Shown here: piece by piece, positions 1-13,889 of the stretch | How the letters are laid out: the number at the start of each line of letters is the position of its first letter | Numbering within the stretch: the stretch's first letter is position 1 | NCBI RefSeq assembly: GCF_051401765.1 | Contig: NW_027480468.1 | Span: forward strand, 248,001-312,000 | Direction of reading: 5' to 3' | Length of the DNA stretch: 64,000 nucleotides | Origin: Calliopsis andreniformis | Lineage: Eukaryota > Arthropoda > Insecta > Hymenoptera > Andrenidae | The notes under the pieces: generated by a model | Told to the model about the DNA's origin: nothing | Seen by the model: only the letters and a program-made list of their open reading frames with translations | The model's database searches: none | Made by a program: the position numbers and the translations under genes

Positions 1-410
1 AATTCTCAATCCTCAATCCTCAGTCCTCAGTCCTCAAACCTCAATCCTCAACCCTCAGCCCTCATCCTCAACCCTCAATCCTCAATCTTCAATCCTCAAT
101 CCTCAATCCTCAATACCCAATCTTCAATCCTCAATCCTCAGTCCTCAAACCACAATTCTGAAACCTCAATCCTGAATCCTCAATCTTCAATCCTCAATCC
201 CCAGTCCTCAATTCTCAATCCTCAATCCTCAGCCCTCAGTCCTCAAACCTCAATCCTCAACCCTCAGCCCTCATCCTCAACCCTCAATCCTCAATCTTCA
301 ATCCTCAATCCTCAATCCTCAATACCCAATCTTCAATCCTCAATCCTCAGTCCTCAAACCACAATTCTGAAACCTCAATCCTGAATCCTCAATCTTCAAT
401 CCTCAATCCC
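1..410 (+). repeat. 209-bp tandem duplication at the window edge
   Basis: Positions 1-201 match 210-410. Landmarks are the ACAATTCTGAAACC motif at about 151 and 360 and the CAGTCCTCAAACC motif at 28 and 237. The period is 29 heptamers plus 6 nt, fitting the single 6-nt CATCCT unit in each copy. The two copies diverge after CAATCCCC. Confidence 0.85.
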
Positions 411-670
411 CAATCCTAAATCTTCAATCCTCAATCCTCAATCCTCAATCCTCAATCCTCAATCTTCAATCCTCAATACTCAATATTCAATCCTCTATCC
501 TCAATCCTCAATCCTCAATCCTCAATCCTCAATCCTCAATTTTCAATCCTCAATACTCAATCTGCAATCCTCAATCCTCAATACCTCAATCCCCAATCAT
601 CAGCCCTCAAACATCAATTCCGAATCCTCAATCCTGAATCCTCAATCTTCGGCACTCAGTCCTCAACAAT

Positions 671-810
671 CAGTTGTCAATCCTCAATCCTCAATAGAAT
701 ATCCCCAGTTCAGAGTTTTCAATACGCAATACTCAATCTGCAATCGTCAAATCTCTATGCAGAAACATCAATTCTCATCACTCAAGCCTCAACACTCAGT
801 CCCAAATCCG
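671..810 (+). repeat. Anchor core 1, family A (ATGCAG subtype)
   Basis: This is the first of 44 diverged cores. It starts CAGTTGTCAAT and runs as twenty 7-nt units still in register, including CAATAGA, ATATCCC, CAGTTCA, GAGTTTT, CTATGCA and CAAACAT. It carries ATGCAG where most A cores have ATGCAC; cores at 6612, 33856 and 36592 share this. The next core starts 1930 bp downstream. Confidence 0.9.
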
Positions 811-2600
811 CAACATTCAATCCTCAATCCTCAATCCTCAATCCTCAATCCTCAATCTTCAATCCTCAATACTCAATCTTCAATCCTCAATCCTCAATCC
901 TCAATCCTCAATCTTCATTCCTCAATCCTCAATCCTCAATCCTCAATCCTCATTCTTCAATCATCTGTACCGAATACTCAATCTTCAATCCTGAATTCTC
1001 AATCCTCAATCCTCAGTCCTCAGTCCTCATACCTCAATCCTCAACCCTCAGCCCTCATCCTCAATCCTCAATCCTCAATCCTCAATCCTCTATCTTCAAT
1101 CCTCAATACTCAAACTTCAATCCTCAAACCTCAATCCTCAATCCTAAATCCTCAGTCCCCAAACCTCAATCCTCAATCTTCAATGCTCAATTCTCAATCT
1201 TCAATCCTCAATCCTCAATACTCAATCCTCAATCCTCAATCCTCAATCGTCAGCCTTCAATCCTCAATACTCAAGCTTCAATCCTCAATCCTCAATCCTC
1301 AATCCTCAATCCTCAATCTTCAATCCACAATACCCAATCCTCAATCTTGAATCCTCAATCCTCAATCCTCAATTCTCAATCCTCAATCCTCAATCCTCAG
1401 CCCTCAGACCTCAAACCTCAATCCTCGACCCTCAGCCCTCATCCTCAATGCTCAATCCTCAATCCTCAATCCTCAATCTTCAATCCTCTATACTCAATAT
1501 TCAATCCTCAGTCCTCAATCCTCGATCCTCAATCCTCAATCCTCAATCGTCTATCTCAAATCCTGAATACTCAATCTTCAATCCTCAATACTCGATACTC
1601 AATCCTCAATCCTCATTCTTCAATCCTCAACACCCAATCCTCAATCTTCAATCCTAAATCCTCAATCCTGAATTCTCAATCCTCAATCTTCAGTCCTCAG
1701 TCCTCAAACCTCAATCCTCAACCCTCAGCCCTCATCCTCAATCCTCAATCCTCAATCCTCAATCCTCAATCTTCAATCCTCAATACTCAAACTTCAATCC
1801 ACAATCCTCAATCCTCAATCCTCAATCCTCAATCCTCAATCGTCAGTCTTCAATCCTCAATACTCAATCTTCAATCCTCAATCCTCAATCCTCAATCCTC
1901 AATACTCAATCTTCAATCCTCAGTAACCAATACTCAATCTTCAATCCTCAATCCTCAATCCTCAATTCTCGATCCTCAATCCTCAATCCTGAATCGTCAA
2001 TTCTCAATCCTCAATCCTCAGTCCTCAGTCCTCAATACACAATCTTCAATCCTCAATCTTCAATCCTCAATCCTCAATCCCCATTCCTCAATCCTCAATA
2101 CCCAGTCCTCAATCTTCAATCCTCAATCCTCAGTCCTCAATTCTCAATCCTCAATCCTCAGTCCTCAGTCCTCAAACCTCAATCCTCAACCCTCTAGCCC
2201 TCATCCTCAACCCTCAATCCTCAATCTTCAATCCTCAATCCTCAATCCTCAATACCCAATCTTCAATCCTCAATCCTCAGTCCTCAAACCACAATTCTGA
2301 AACCTCAATCCTGAATCCTCAATCTTCAATCCTCAATCCCCAATCCTAAATCTTCAATCCTCAATCCTCAATCCTCAATCCTCAATCCTCAATCTTCAAT
2401 CCTCAATACTCAATATTCAATCCTCTATCCTCAATCCTCAATCCTCAATCCTCAATCCTCAATCCTCAATTTTCAATCCTCAATACTCAATCTGCAATCC
2501 TCAATCCTCAATACCTCAATCCTCAATCATCAGCCCTCAAACATCAATTCCGAATCCTCAATCCTGAATCCTCAATCTTCGGCACTCAGTCCTCAACAAT

Positions 2601-2740
2601 CAGTTGTCAATCCTCAATCCTCAATAGAATATCCCCAGTTCAGAGTTTTCAATACGCAATACTCAATCTGCAATCGTCAAATCTCTATGCACAAACATCA
2701 ATTCTCATCACTCAAGCCTCAACACTCAGTCCCAAATCCG
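2601..2740 (+). repeat. Anchor core 2, family A
   Basis: ATGCAC subtype. It opens the first copy of a 973-bp tandem duplication. The next core is 973 bp downstream. Confidence 0.9.
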
Positions 2741-3573
2741 CAACATTCAATCCTCAATCCTCAATCCTCAATCCTCAATCCTCAATCTTCAATCCTCAAT
2801 ACTCAATCTTCAATCCTCAATCCTCAATCCTCAATCCTCAATCTTCATTCCTCAATCCTCAATCCTGAATCCTCAATCCTCATTCTTCAATCCTCAATGA
2901 CCAGTACTCAATCTTCAATCCTCAATCCTCAATCCTCAATTCTCGATCCTCAATCCTCAATCCTCAATCGTCAATTCTCAATCCTCAATCCTCAGTCCTC
3001 AGTCCTCAATACACAATCTTCAATCCTCAATCTTCAATCCTCAATCCTCAATCCCCATTCCTCAATCCTCAATACCCAGTCCTCAATCTTCAATCCTCAA
3101 TCCTCAATCCTCAATTCTCAATCCTCAATCCGCAGTCCTCAGTCCTCAACCCTCAATCCTCAACCCTCAGCCCTCATCCTCAATCCTCAAACCTCAATCT
3201 TCAATCCTCAATCCTCAATCCTCAATACCCAATCTTCAATCCTCAATCCTCAGTCCTCAAACCACAATTCTGAAACCTCAATCCTGTATCCTCAATCTTC
3301 AATCCTCAATCCCCAATCCTCAGTCTTCAATCCTCAATCTTCAAACCTCAATCCTCAATCCACAATCTTCAATCCTCAATACTCAATATTCAGTCCGCTA
3401 TCCTCAATCCTCAATCCTCAATCCTCAATCCTCAATCCTCAATTTTCAATCCTCAATACTCAATCTGCAATCCTCAATCCTCAATACCTCAATCCTCAAT
3501 CATCAGCCCTCAAACATCAATTCCGAATCCTCAATCCTGAATCCTCAATCTTCGGCACTCAGTCCTCAACAAT

Positions 3574-3713
3574 CAGTTGTCAATCCTCAATCCTCAATAG
3601 AATATCCCCAGTTCAGAGTTTTCAATACGCAATACTCAATCTGCAATCGTCAAATCTCTATGCACAAACATCAATTCTCATCACTCAAGCCTCAACACTC
3701 AGTCCCAAATCCG
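3574..3713 (+). repeat. Anchor core 3, family A
   Basis: Second copy of the 973-bp duplication. The unit that follows ends in B-type sequence (TTTTCAATCTTCAATACTC), whereas the first copy ends in A-type sequence (TTTTCAATCCTCAATACTC). The next core is 1008 bp downstream. Confidence 0.9.
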
Positions 3714-4581
3714 CAACATTCAATCCTCAATCCTCAATCCTCAATCCTCAATCCTCAATCTTCAATCCTCAATACTCAATCTTCAATCCTCAATCCTCAA
3801 TCCTCAATCCTCAATCTTCATTCCTCAATCCTCAATCCTCAATCCTCAATCCTCATTCTTCAATCCTCAATGACAAGTACTCAATCTTCAATCCTCAATC
3901 CTCAATCCTCAATTCTCGATCCTCAATCCTCAATCCTCAATCGTCAATTCTCAATCCTCAATCCTCAGTCCTCAGTCCTCAATACACAATCTTCAATCCT
4001 CAATCTTCAATCCTCAATCCTCAATCCCCATTCCTCAATCCTCAATACCCAGTCCTCAATCTTCAATCCTCAATCCTCAATCCTCAATTCTCAATCCTCA
4101 ATCCGCAGTCCTCAGTCCTCAACCCTCAATCCTCAACCCTCAGCCCTCATCCTCAATCCTCAAACCTCAATCTTCAATCCTCAATCCTCAATCCTCAATA
4201 CCCAATCTTCAATCCTCAATCCTCAGTCCTCAAACCACAATTCTGAAACCTCAATCCTGTATCCTCAATCTTCAATCCTCAATCCCCAATCCTCAGTCTT
4301 CAATCCTCAATCTTCAAACCTCAATCCTCAATCCACAATCTTCAATCCTCAATACTCAATATTCAGTCCGCTATCCTCAATCCTCAATCCTCAATCCTCA
4401 ATCCTCAATCCTCAATTTTCAATCTTCAATACTCAATCTCCAATCCTCAATCCTCAATACCTTAATCCTCAATTCTCATTCTTCAATCCTCAGTACCGAA
4501 TCCACAATCTTCAATCCTGAATCCTCAATCCTCAGTTCTCAATCCTGAATCCTCAACCTTCAGCCCTCAGTCCTCAACAAT

Positions 4582-4721
4582 CAGTTGTCAATCCCCAATC
4601 CTCAATAGAATATCCTCAATTCACAGCTTTCAATACTCATTACTCAATCTGCAATCTTCAGATCTCTATCCACAAACATCAATTCTCATCACTCAACACT
4701 CAATACTCAGTCCCCAATCCT
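4582..4721 (+). repeat. Anchor core 4, family B
   Basis: CCTCAATTCACAGCTTTC is followed by CATTACTC and the AGATCT hexamer. It has one GAATCCT pair (14 nt) fewer upstream than the B core at 8692. The next core is 1022 bp downstream. Confidence 0.9.
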
Positions 4722-5603
4722 CAAGCTTCAAACCTAAATCCTCAATCCTCAATCACCAATCCTCAATCTTCAATCCTCGATACTCAATCTTCAATCCTCA
4801 ACCCTCAATCCTCAATCCTCAATCACCAATCCTCAATCCTGAATCCTCAATCCTCAATCGTCAATCTTCAATCCTCAATCCTCAATCCTAAATCCTCAGT
4901 CCCCAAACCTCAATCCTCAATCTTCAATCCTCAATTCTCAATCATCAATCCTCAATCCTCAATACTCAATCCGCAATCCTCAATCCTCAACCGTCAGCCT
5001 TCAATCCTCAATACTCAATCTTCAATCCTCAATCCTCAATCCTCAATCCTCAATCCTCAACCTTCAATCCTCAATACCCAATCCTCAATCTTGAATCCTC
5101 AATACCCAGGCCGCAATCTTCAATCCTCAATCCTCAGTCCTCAATTCTCAATCCTCAATCCTCAGACCTCAGTCCTCAAACCTCAATCCTCAACCCTCAG
5201 CCCTCATCCTCAACCCTCAATCCTCAATCTTCAATCCTCAATCCTCAATCCTTAATACCCAATCTTCAATCCTCAATCCTCAGTCCTCAAACCACAATTC
5301 TGAAACCTCAATCCTGAATCCTCAACCTTCAATCCTCAATCCCCAATCCTAAATCTTCAATCCTCAATCCTCAATCCTCAATCCTCAATCCTCAATCTTC
5401 AATCCTCAATACTCAATATTCAATCCTCTATCCTCAATCCTCAATCCTCAATCCTCAATCCTCAATCCTCAATTTTCAATCCTCAATACTCAATCTGCAA
5501 TCCTCAATCCTCAATACCTCAATCCTCAATCATCAGCCCTCAAACATCAATTCCGAATCCTCAATCCTGAATCCTCAATCTTCGGCACTCAGTCCTCAAC
5601 AAT

Positions 5604-5743
5604 CAGTTGTCAATCCTCAATCCTCAATAGAATATCCCCAGTTCAGAGTTTTCAATACGCAATACTCAATCTACAATCGTCAAATCTCAATGCACAAACA
5701 TCAATTCTCATCACTCAAGCCTCAACACTCAGTCCCAAATCCG
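5604..5743 (+). repeat. Anchor core 5, family A, chimeric downstream
   Basis: A-type core with private changes (CTACAATCG, CTCAATGCAC). The sequence after about 5760 (CAATCACCAATCC) is what normally follows a B core, so it reads as an A/B recombinant. The next core is 1008 bp downstream. Confidence 0.85.
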
Positions 5744-6611
5744 CAACATTCAATCCTCAATCCTCAATCACCAATCCTCAATCTTCAATCCTCAATACTC
5801 AATCTTCAATCCTCAACCCTCAATCCTCAATCCTCAATCACCAATCCTCAATCCTGAATCCTCAATCCTCAATCGTCAACCTTCAATCCTCAATCCTCAA
5901 TCCTAAATCCTCAGTCCCCAAACCTCAATCCTCAATCTTCAATCCTCAATTCTCAATCTTCAATCCTCAATCCTCAATACTCAATCCGCAATCCTCAATC
6001 CTCAACCGTCAGCCTTCAATCCTCAATACTCAATCTTCAATCCTCAATCCTCAATCCTCAATCCTCAACCTTCAATCCTCAATACCCAATCCTCAATCTT
6101 GAATCCTCAACACCCAGGCCTCAATCTTCAATCCTCAATCCTCAGTCCTCAATTCTCAATCCTCAATCCTCAGCCCTCAGTCCTCAAACCTCAATCCTCA
6201 ACCCTCAGCCCTCATCCTCAACCCTCAATCCTCAATCTTCAACCCTCAATCCTCAATCCTCAATACCCAATCTTCAATCCTCAATCCTCAGTCCTCAAAC
6301 CACAATTCTGAAACCTCAATCCTGAATCCTCAATCTTCAATCCTCAATCCCCAATCCTAAATCTTCAATCCTCAATCCTCAATCCTCAATCCTCAATCCT
6401 CAATCTTCAATCCTCAATACTCAATATTCAATCCTCTATCCTCAATCCTCAATCCTCAATCCTCAATCCTCAATCCTCAATTTTCAATCCTCAATACTCA
6501 ATCTGCAATCCTCAATCCTCAATACCTCAATCCTCAATCATCAGCCCTCAAACATCAATTCCGAATCCTCAATCCTGAATCCTCAATCTTCGGCACTCAG
6601 TCCTCAACAAT

Positions 6612-6751
6612 CAGTTGTCAATCCTCAATCCTCAATAGAATATCCCCAGTTCAGAGTTTTCAATACGCAATACTCAATCTGCAATCGTCAAATCTCTATG
6701 CAGAAACATCAATTCTCATCACTCAAGCCTCAACACTCAGTCCCAAATCCG
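6612..6751 (+). repeat. Anchor core 6, family A (ATGCAG subtype)
   Basis: It lies 513 bp after a conserved CTTGAATCCTC landmark at 6099, the same distance as for cores 9714, 33856, 36592, 41574 and 50761. The next core is 1058 bp downstream. Confidence 0.9.
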
Positions 6752-7669
6752 CAACATTCAATCCTCAATCCTCAATCCTCAATCCTCAATCCTCAATCAT
6801 CAATCCTCAATACTCAATCTTCAATCCTCAATCCTCAATCCTCAATCCTCAATCTTCATTCCTCAATCCTCAATCCTCAATCCTCAATCCTCATTCTTCA
6901 ATCATCTGTACCGAATACTCAATCTTCAATCCTGAATTCTCAATCCTCAATCCTCAGTCCTCAGTCCTCAAACCTCAATCCTCAACCCTCAGCCCTCATC
7001 CTCAATCCTCAATCCTCAATCCCTCAATCCTCTATCTTCAATCCTCAATACTCAAACTTCAATCCTCAATCCTCAATCCTCAATCCTAAATCCTCAGTCC
7101 CCAAACCTCAATCCTCAATCTTCAATGCTCAATTCTCAATCTTCAATCCTCAATCCTCAATACCCAGTCCTCAATCTTCAACCCTCAATCCTCAGTCCTC
7201 AATTCTCAATCCTCAATCCTCAGTCCTCAGTCCTCAATCCTCAATCCTCAACCCTCTAGCCCTCATCCTCAACCCTCAATCCTCAATCTTCAATCCTCAA
7301 TCCTCAATCCTCAATACCCAATCTTCAATCCTCAATCCTCAGTCCTCAAACCACAATTCTGAAACCTCAATCCTGAATCCTCAATCTTCAATCCTCAATC
7401 CCCAATCCTAAATCTTCAATCCTCAATCCTCAATCCTCAATCCTCAATCCTCAATCCTCAATCTTCAATCCTCAATACTCAATATTCAATCCTCTATCCT
7501 CAATCCTCAATCCTCAATCCTCAATCCTCAATCCTCAATTTTCAATCCTCAATACTCAATCTGCAATCCTCAATCCTCAATACCTCAATCCTCAATCATC
7601 AGCCCTCAAACATCAATTGCGAATCCTCAATCCTGAATCCTCAATCTTCGGCACTCAGTCCTCAACAAT

Positions 7670-7809
7670 CAGTTGTCAATCCTCAATCCTCAATAGAATA
7701 TCCCCAGTTCAGAGTTTTCAATACGCAATACTCAATCTGCAATCGTCAAATCTCTATGCACAAACATCAATTCTCATCACTCAAGCCTCAACACTCAGTC
7801 CCAAATCCG
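7670..7809 (+). repeat. Anchor core 7, family A
   Basis: The unit just upstream has CAATTGCGAATCC instead of the usual CAATTCCGAATCC. It starts the A-B-A train of 7.67-9.85 kb, which recurs at 39.5-41.7 kb. The next core is 1022 bp downstream. Confidence 0.9.
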
Positions 7810-8691
7810 CAACATTCAATCCTCAATCCTCAATCCTCAATCCTCAATCCTCAATCTTCAATCCTCAATACTCAATCTTCAATCCTCAATCCTCAATCCT
7901 TAATCCTCAATCTTCATTCCTCAATCCTCAATCCTCAATCCTCAATCCTCATTCTTCAATCCTCAATAACCAGTACTCAATCTTCAATCCTCAATCCTCA
8001 ATCCTCAATTCTCGATCCTCAATCCTCAATCCTCAATCGTCAATTCTCAATCCTCAATCCTCAGTCCTCAGTCCTCAATACACAATCTTCAATCCTCAGT
8101 CTTCAATCCTCAATCCTCAATCCCCATTCCTCAATACTCAATACCCAGTCCTCAATCTTCAATCCTCAATCCTCAATCCTCAATTCTCAATCCTCAATCC
8201 GCAGTCCTCAGTCCTCAACCCTCAATCCTCAACCCTCAGCCCTCATCCTCAATCCTCAAACCTCAATCTTCAATCCTCAATCCTCAATCCTCAATACCCA
8301 ATCTTCAATCCTCAATCCTCAGTCCTCAAACCACAATTCTGAAACCTCAATCCTGTATCCTCAATCTTCAATCCTCAATCCCCAATCCTCAGTCTTCAAT
8401 CCTCAATCTTCAAACCTCAATCCTCAATCCACAATCTTCAATCCTCAATACTCAATATTCAGTCCTCTATCCTCAATCCTCAATCCTCAATCCTCAATCC
8501 TCAATCCTCAATTTTCAATCTTCAATACTCAATCTCCAATCCTCAATCCTCAATACCTTAATCCTCAATTCTCATTCTTCAATCCTCAGTACCGAAGCCA
8601 CAATCTTCAATCCTGAATCCTCAATCCTCAGTTCTCAATCCTGAATCCTCAATCCTGAATCCTCAACCTTCAGCCCTCAGTCCTCAACAAT

Positions 8692-8831
8692 CAGTTGTCA
8701 ATCCCCAATCCTCAATAGAATATCCTCAATTCACAGCTTTCAATACTCATTACTCAATCTGCAATCTTCAGATCTCTATCCACAAACATCAATTCTCATC
8801 ACTCAACACTCAATACTCAGTCCCCAATCCT
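8692..8831 (+). repeat. Anchor core 8, family B
   Basis: CACAGCTTTC subtype containing AGATCT. The next core is 1022 bp downstream. Confidence 0.9.
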
Positions 8832-9713
8832 CAAGCTTCAAACCTAAATCCTCAATCCTCAATCACCAATCCTCAATCTTCAATCCTCGATACTCAATCT
8901 TCAATCCTCAACCCTCAATCCTCAATCCTCAATCACCAATCCTCAATCCTGAATCCTCAATCCTCAATCGTCAATCTTCAATCCTCAATCCTCAATCCTA
9001 AATCCTCAGTCCCCAAACCTCAATCCTCAATCTTCAATCCTCAATTCTCAATCTTCAATCCTCAATCCTCAATAATCAATCCGCAATCCTCAATCCTCAA
9101 CCGTCAGCCTTCAATCCTCAATACTCAATCTTCAATCCTCAATCCTCAATCCTCAATCCTCAATCCTCAACCTTCAATCCTCAATACCCAATCCTCAATC
9201 TTGAATCCTCAATACCCAGGCCTCAATCTTCAATCCTCAATCCTCAGTCCTCAATTCTCAATCCTCAATCCTCAGCCCTCTGTCCTCAAACCTCAATCCT
9301 CAACCCTCAGCCCTCATCCTCAACCCTCAATCCTCAATCTTCAATCCTCAATCCTCAATCCTCAATACCCAATCTTCAATCCTCAATCCTCAGTCCTCAA
9401 ACCACAATTCTGAAACCTCAATCCTGAATCCTCAATCTTCAATCCTCAATCCCCAATCCTAAATCTTCAATCCTCAATCCTCAATCCTCAATCCTCAATC
9501 CTCAATCTTCAATCCTCAATACTCAATATTCAATCCTCTATCCTCAATCCTCAATCCTCAATCCTAAATCCTCAATCCTCAATTTTCAATCCTCAATACT
9601 CAATCTGCAATCCTCAATCCTCAATACCTCAATCCTCAATCATCAGCCCTCAAACATCAATTCCGAATCCTCAATCCTGAATCCTCAATCTTCGGCACTC
9701 AGTCCTCAACAAT

Positions 9714-9853
9714 CAGTTGTCAATCCTCAATCCTCAATAGAATATCCCCAGTTCAGAGTTTTCAATACGCAATACTCAATCTGCAATCGTCAAATCTCTA
9801 TGCACAAACATCAATTCTCATCACTCAAGCCTCAACACTCAGTCCCAAATCCG
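9714..9853 (+). repeat. Anchor core 9, family A
   Basis: It is followed by a long unit without another core (2445 bp), rich in CTCGATACTC and TCTATCTC variants that recur at 17.9, 42.3, 46.1, 51.5 and 53.6 kb. Confidence 0.9.
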
Positions 9854-11656
9854 CAACATTCAATCCTCAATCCTCAATCCTCAATCCTCAATCCTCAATC
9901 CTCAATCTTCAATCCTCAATACTCAATCTTCAATTCTCAATCCTCAATCCTCAATCCTCAATCTTCATTCCTCAATCCTCAATCCTCAATCCTCAATCCT
10001 CATTCTTCAATCATCTGTACCGAATACTCAATCTTCAATCCTGAATTCTCTATCCTCAATCCTCAGTCCTCAGTCCTCAAACCTCAATCCTCAACCCTCA
10101 GCCCTCATCCTCAATCCTCAATCCTCAATCCTCAATCCTCTATCTTCAATCCTCAATACTCAAACTTCAATCCTCAATCCTCAATCCTCAATCCTAAATC
10201 CTCAGTCCCCAAACCTCAATCCTCAATCTTCAATCCTCAATTCTCAATCTTCAATCCTCAATCCTCAATACTCAATCCTCAATCCTCAATCCTCAATCGT
10301 CAGCCTTCAATCCTCAATACTCAAGCTTCAATCCTCAATCCTCAATCCTCAATCCTCAATCCTCAATCTTCAATCCTCAATACCCAATCCTCAATCTTGA
10401 ATCCTCAATCCTCAATCCTCAATTCTCAATCCTCAATCCTCAATCCTCAGCCCTCAGACCTCAAACCTCAATCCTCGACCCTCAGCCCTCATCCTCAATG
10501 CTCAATCCTCAATCCTCAATCCTCAATCTTCAATCCTCAATACTCAATCTTCAATCCTCAATCCTCGATACTCAATCTTCAATCCTCAATCCTCAATCCT
10601 CAATCCCCAATCCTCATTCTTCGATCCTCAATCCTCAATCCTCAATCCTCAATCTTCAATCCTCAATACTCAATCTTCAATCCTCAATACTCAATATTCA
10701 ATCCTCAGTCCTCAATCCTCGATCCTCAATCCTCAATCCTCAATCGTCTATCTCAAATCCTGAATACTCAATCTTCAATCCTCAATACTCGATACTCAAT
10801 CCTCAATCCTCATTCTTCAATCCTCAACACCCAATCCTCAATCTTCAATACTAAATCCTCAATCCTGAATTCTCAATCCTCAATCTTCAGTCCTCACTCC
10901 TCAAACCTCAATCCTCAACCCTCAGCCCTCATCCTCAATCCTCAATCCTCAATCCTCAATCCTCAATCTTCAATCCTCAATACTCAAACTTCAATCCACA
11001 ATCCTCAATCCTCAATCCTCAATCCTCAATCCTCAATCGTCAGTCTTCAATCCTCAATACTCAATCTTCAATCCTCAATCCTCAATCCTCAATCCTCAAT
11101 ACTCAATCTTCAATCCTCAGTAACCAATACTCAATCTTCAATCCTCAATCCTCAATCCTCAATTCTCGATCCTCAACCCTCAATCCTGAATCGTCAATTC
11201 TCAATCCTCAATCCTCAGTCCTCAGTCCTCAATACACAATCTTCAATCCTCAATCTTCAATCCTCAATCATCAATCCCCATTCCTCAATCCTCAATACCC
11301 AGTCCTCAATCTTCAATCCTCAATCCTCAGTCCTCAATTCTCAATCCTCAATCCTCAGCCCTCAGTCCTCAAACCTCAATCCTCAACCCTCAGCCCTCAT
11401 CCTCAACCCTCAACCCTCAATCTTCAATCTTCATTCCTCAATCCTCAATCCTCAATCCTCAATCCTCATTCTTCAATCATCTGTACCGAATACTCAATCT
11501 TCAATCCTGAATTCTCAATCCTCAATCCTCAGTCCTCAGTCCTCAAACCTCAATCCTCAACCCTCAGCCCTCATCCTCAATCCTCAATCCTCAATCCTCA
11601 ATCCTCTATCTTCAATCCTCAATACTCAAACTTCAATCCTCAATCCACAATCCTGA
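9800..11656 (+). other. 618-codon open frame, judged non-coding
   Basis: It starts at the ATG of family A core 9 and is made of SILNPQS-type repeats. An overlapping 118-codon frame at 10498-10854 in another phase reads the same peptide, which is not expected of a gene and shows that openness comes from repeat arithmetic. Similar pairs of overlapping frames occur at 17.9, 42.2, 46.0, 51.4 and 53.5 kb. Confidence 0.9.
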
Positions 11657-12158
11657 ATCCTAAATCCTCAGTCCCCAAACCTCAATCCTCAATCTTCAAT
11701 CCTCAATTCTCAATCTTCAATCCTCAATCCTCAATACTCAATCCTCAATCCTCAATCCTCAATCGTCAGCCTTCAATCCTCAATACTCAAGCTTCAATCC
11801 TCAATCCTCAATCCTCAATCCTCAATCCTCAGCCCTCAATGTTCAATCCGCAATAACTAATCCTCAAACTTCAATCCTCAATCCGCAATCCTCAATCCTC
11901 AATCCTCAATCCTAAGCCCTCAAACCTCAATCCTGAATCCTCAATTCTCAATCCTCAATCCTCAGTCCTCAGTCCTCAACCCTCAATCCTCAACCCTCAG
12001 CCCTCATCCTCAATCCTCAATCCTCAATTTTCAATCCTCAATACTCAATCTGCAATCCTCAATCCTCAATACCTCAATCCTCAATCATCAGCCCTCAAAC
12101 ATCAATTCCGAATCCTCAATCCTGAATCCTCAATCTTCGGCACTCAGTCCTCAACAAT

Positions 12159-12298
12159 CAGTTGTCAATCCTCAATCCTCAATAGAATATCCCCAGTTCA
12201 GAGTTTTCAATACGCAATGCTCAATCTGCAATCGTCAAATCTCTATGCACAAACATCAATTCTCATCACTCAAGCCTCAACACTCAGTCCCAAATCCG
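12159..12298 (+). repeat. Anchor core 10, family A
   Basis: It carries a private CAATGCTC in place of CAATACTC. The next core (family C) is 804 bp downstream. Confidence 0.9.
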
Positions 12299-12962
12299 CA
12301 ACATTCAATCCTCAATCCTCAATCCTCAATCCTCAATCCTCAATCTTCAATCCTCAATACTCAATCTTCAATCCTCAATCCTCAATCCTCAATCCTCAAT
12401 CTTCATTCCTCAATCCTCAATCCTCAATCCTCAATCCTCATTCTTCAATCATCTGTACCGAATACTCAATCTTCAATCCTGAATTCTCAATCCTCAATCC
12501 TCAGTCCTCAGTCCTCAAACCTCAATCCTCAACCCTCAGCCCTCATCCTCAATCCTCAATCCTCAATCCTCAATCCTCTATCTTCAATCCTCAATACTCA
12601 AACTTCAATCCTCAATCCACAATCCTGAATCCTAAATCCTCAGTCCCCAAACCTCAATCCTCAATCTTCAATCCTCAATTCTCAATCTTCAATCCTCAAT
12701 CCTCAATACTCAATCCTCAATCCTCAATCCTCAATCGTCAGCCTTCAATCCTCAATACTCAAGCTTCAATCCTCAATCCTCAATCCTCAATCCTCAATCC
12801 TCAGCCCTCAATGTTCAATCCGCAATAACTAATCCTCAAACTTCAATCCTCAATCCGCAATCCTCAATCCTCAATCCTCAATCCTCAATCCTAAGCCCTC
12901 AAACCTCAATCCTGAATCCTCAATCCTGAATCCGCAATCTTCAGCCCTCAGTCCTCAACAAT

Positions 12963-13102
12963 CAGTTGTCAATCCTCCATCCTCAATAGAATATCATCAA
13001 TTCACAGCTTTCAATACTCAATACTCAACCTGCAATCTTCAAATCTCTATCCACAAACATCAATTCTCATCACTCAACCCTCAACGCTCAGTCCCCAATC
13101 CT
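12963..13102 (+). repeat. Anchor core 11, family C
   Basis: First C core: CCTCCATCC, then CATCAATTCACAGCTTTC and CTCAACCTGC. The next core is 3193 bp away, the third longest gap in the window. Confidence 0.9.
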
Positions 13103-13889
13103 CAATCTTCAATCCTCAATCCTCAACACTCAGACCCCAATCCTCAATCTTCAATCCTCAATACTCAATCTTCAATCCTCAATACTCAATCGTCAGTCTT
13201 CAATCTTCAATACTCAATCTTCAATTCTCAATCCTCAATCCTCAATCCTCATTCTTCAATCCTCAATACCCAATCCTCAATCTTCAATCGTCAATCCTCA
13301 ATCCTCAATTCTCAATCCTCAATCCTCAGTCCTCAGTCCTCAAACCTCAATCCTCAACCCTCAGCCCTCATCCTCAATCCTCAATCCTCAATCATCAATC
13401 CTCAATCCTCAATCGTCAGTCTTCAATCCTCAATACTCAATCTTCAATCTTCAATCCTCAATCCTCAATCCTCAATCCTCAATCCTCGATCTTCAATCCT
13501 CAATACCCAAACCTCAATCTTCAATCCTCAATCCTCAATCCTCAATCCTCAATTCTCGATCCTCAATTCTCAATCCTCAATCCTCAATTCTCAATCCTCA
13601 ATCCTCAGTCTTCAGTCCTCAATACACAATCTTCAGTCCTCAATCCTCAATCCTCAATCCTCAATCCTCATTCTTCAATCCTCAATACCCAATCTTCAAT
13701 CTTCAATCCTCAATCCTCAATCCTCAATCCTCAATTCTCAACCCTCAATCCTCAGTCCTCAGTCCTCAAACCTCAATCCTCAACCCTCAGCCCTCATCCT
13801 CAATCCTCAATCCTCAATTCTCAATCCTCAATCCTCAATCCTCTGTCCTCAAACCTCAATCCTCAACCCTCAGCCCTCATCGTCAATCC

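Larger units (their letters stand above)
2560..4413 (+). repeat. 973-bp tandem duplication
   Basis: About 2560-3440 and 3533-4413 agree almost base for base, including the rare CAGTCCGCTATCC. The few differences include GACCAG versus GACAAG near 2900/3873. The period is an exact multiple of 7 because one 6-nt and one 8-nt unit cancel. Confidence 0.88.
7670..9850 (+). repeat. A-B-A unit train, copy at 7.7 kb
   Basis: The order A core, 1022, B core, 1022, A core is repeated at 39523-41713 (offset 31853, becoming 31860 by one heptamer). A related train starts at 3574 (offset 4096, becoming 4110). Inside, the TTGAATCC landmark at 9201 lies 509 bp after the B core and 513 bp before the A core. 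Confidence 0.85.
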
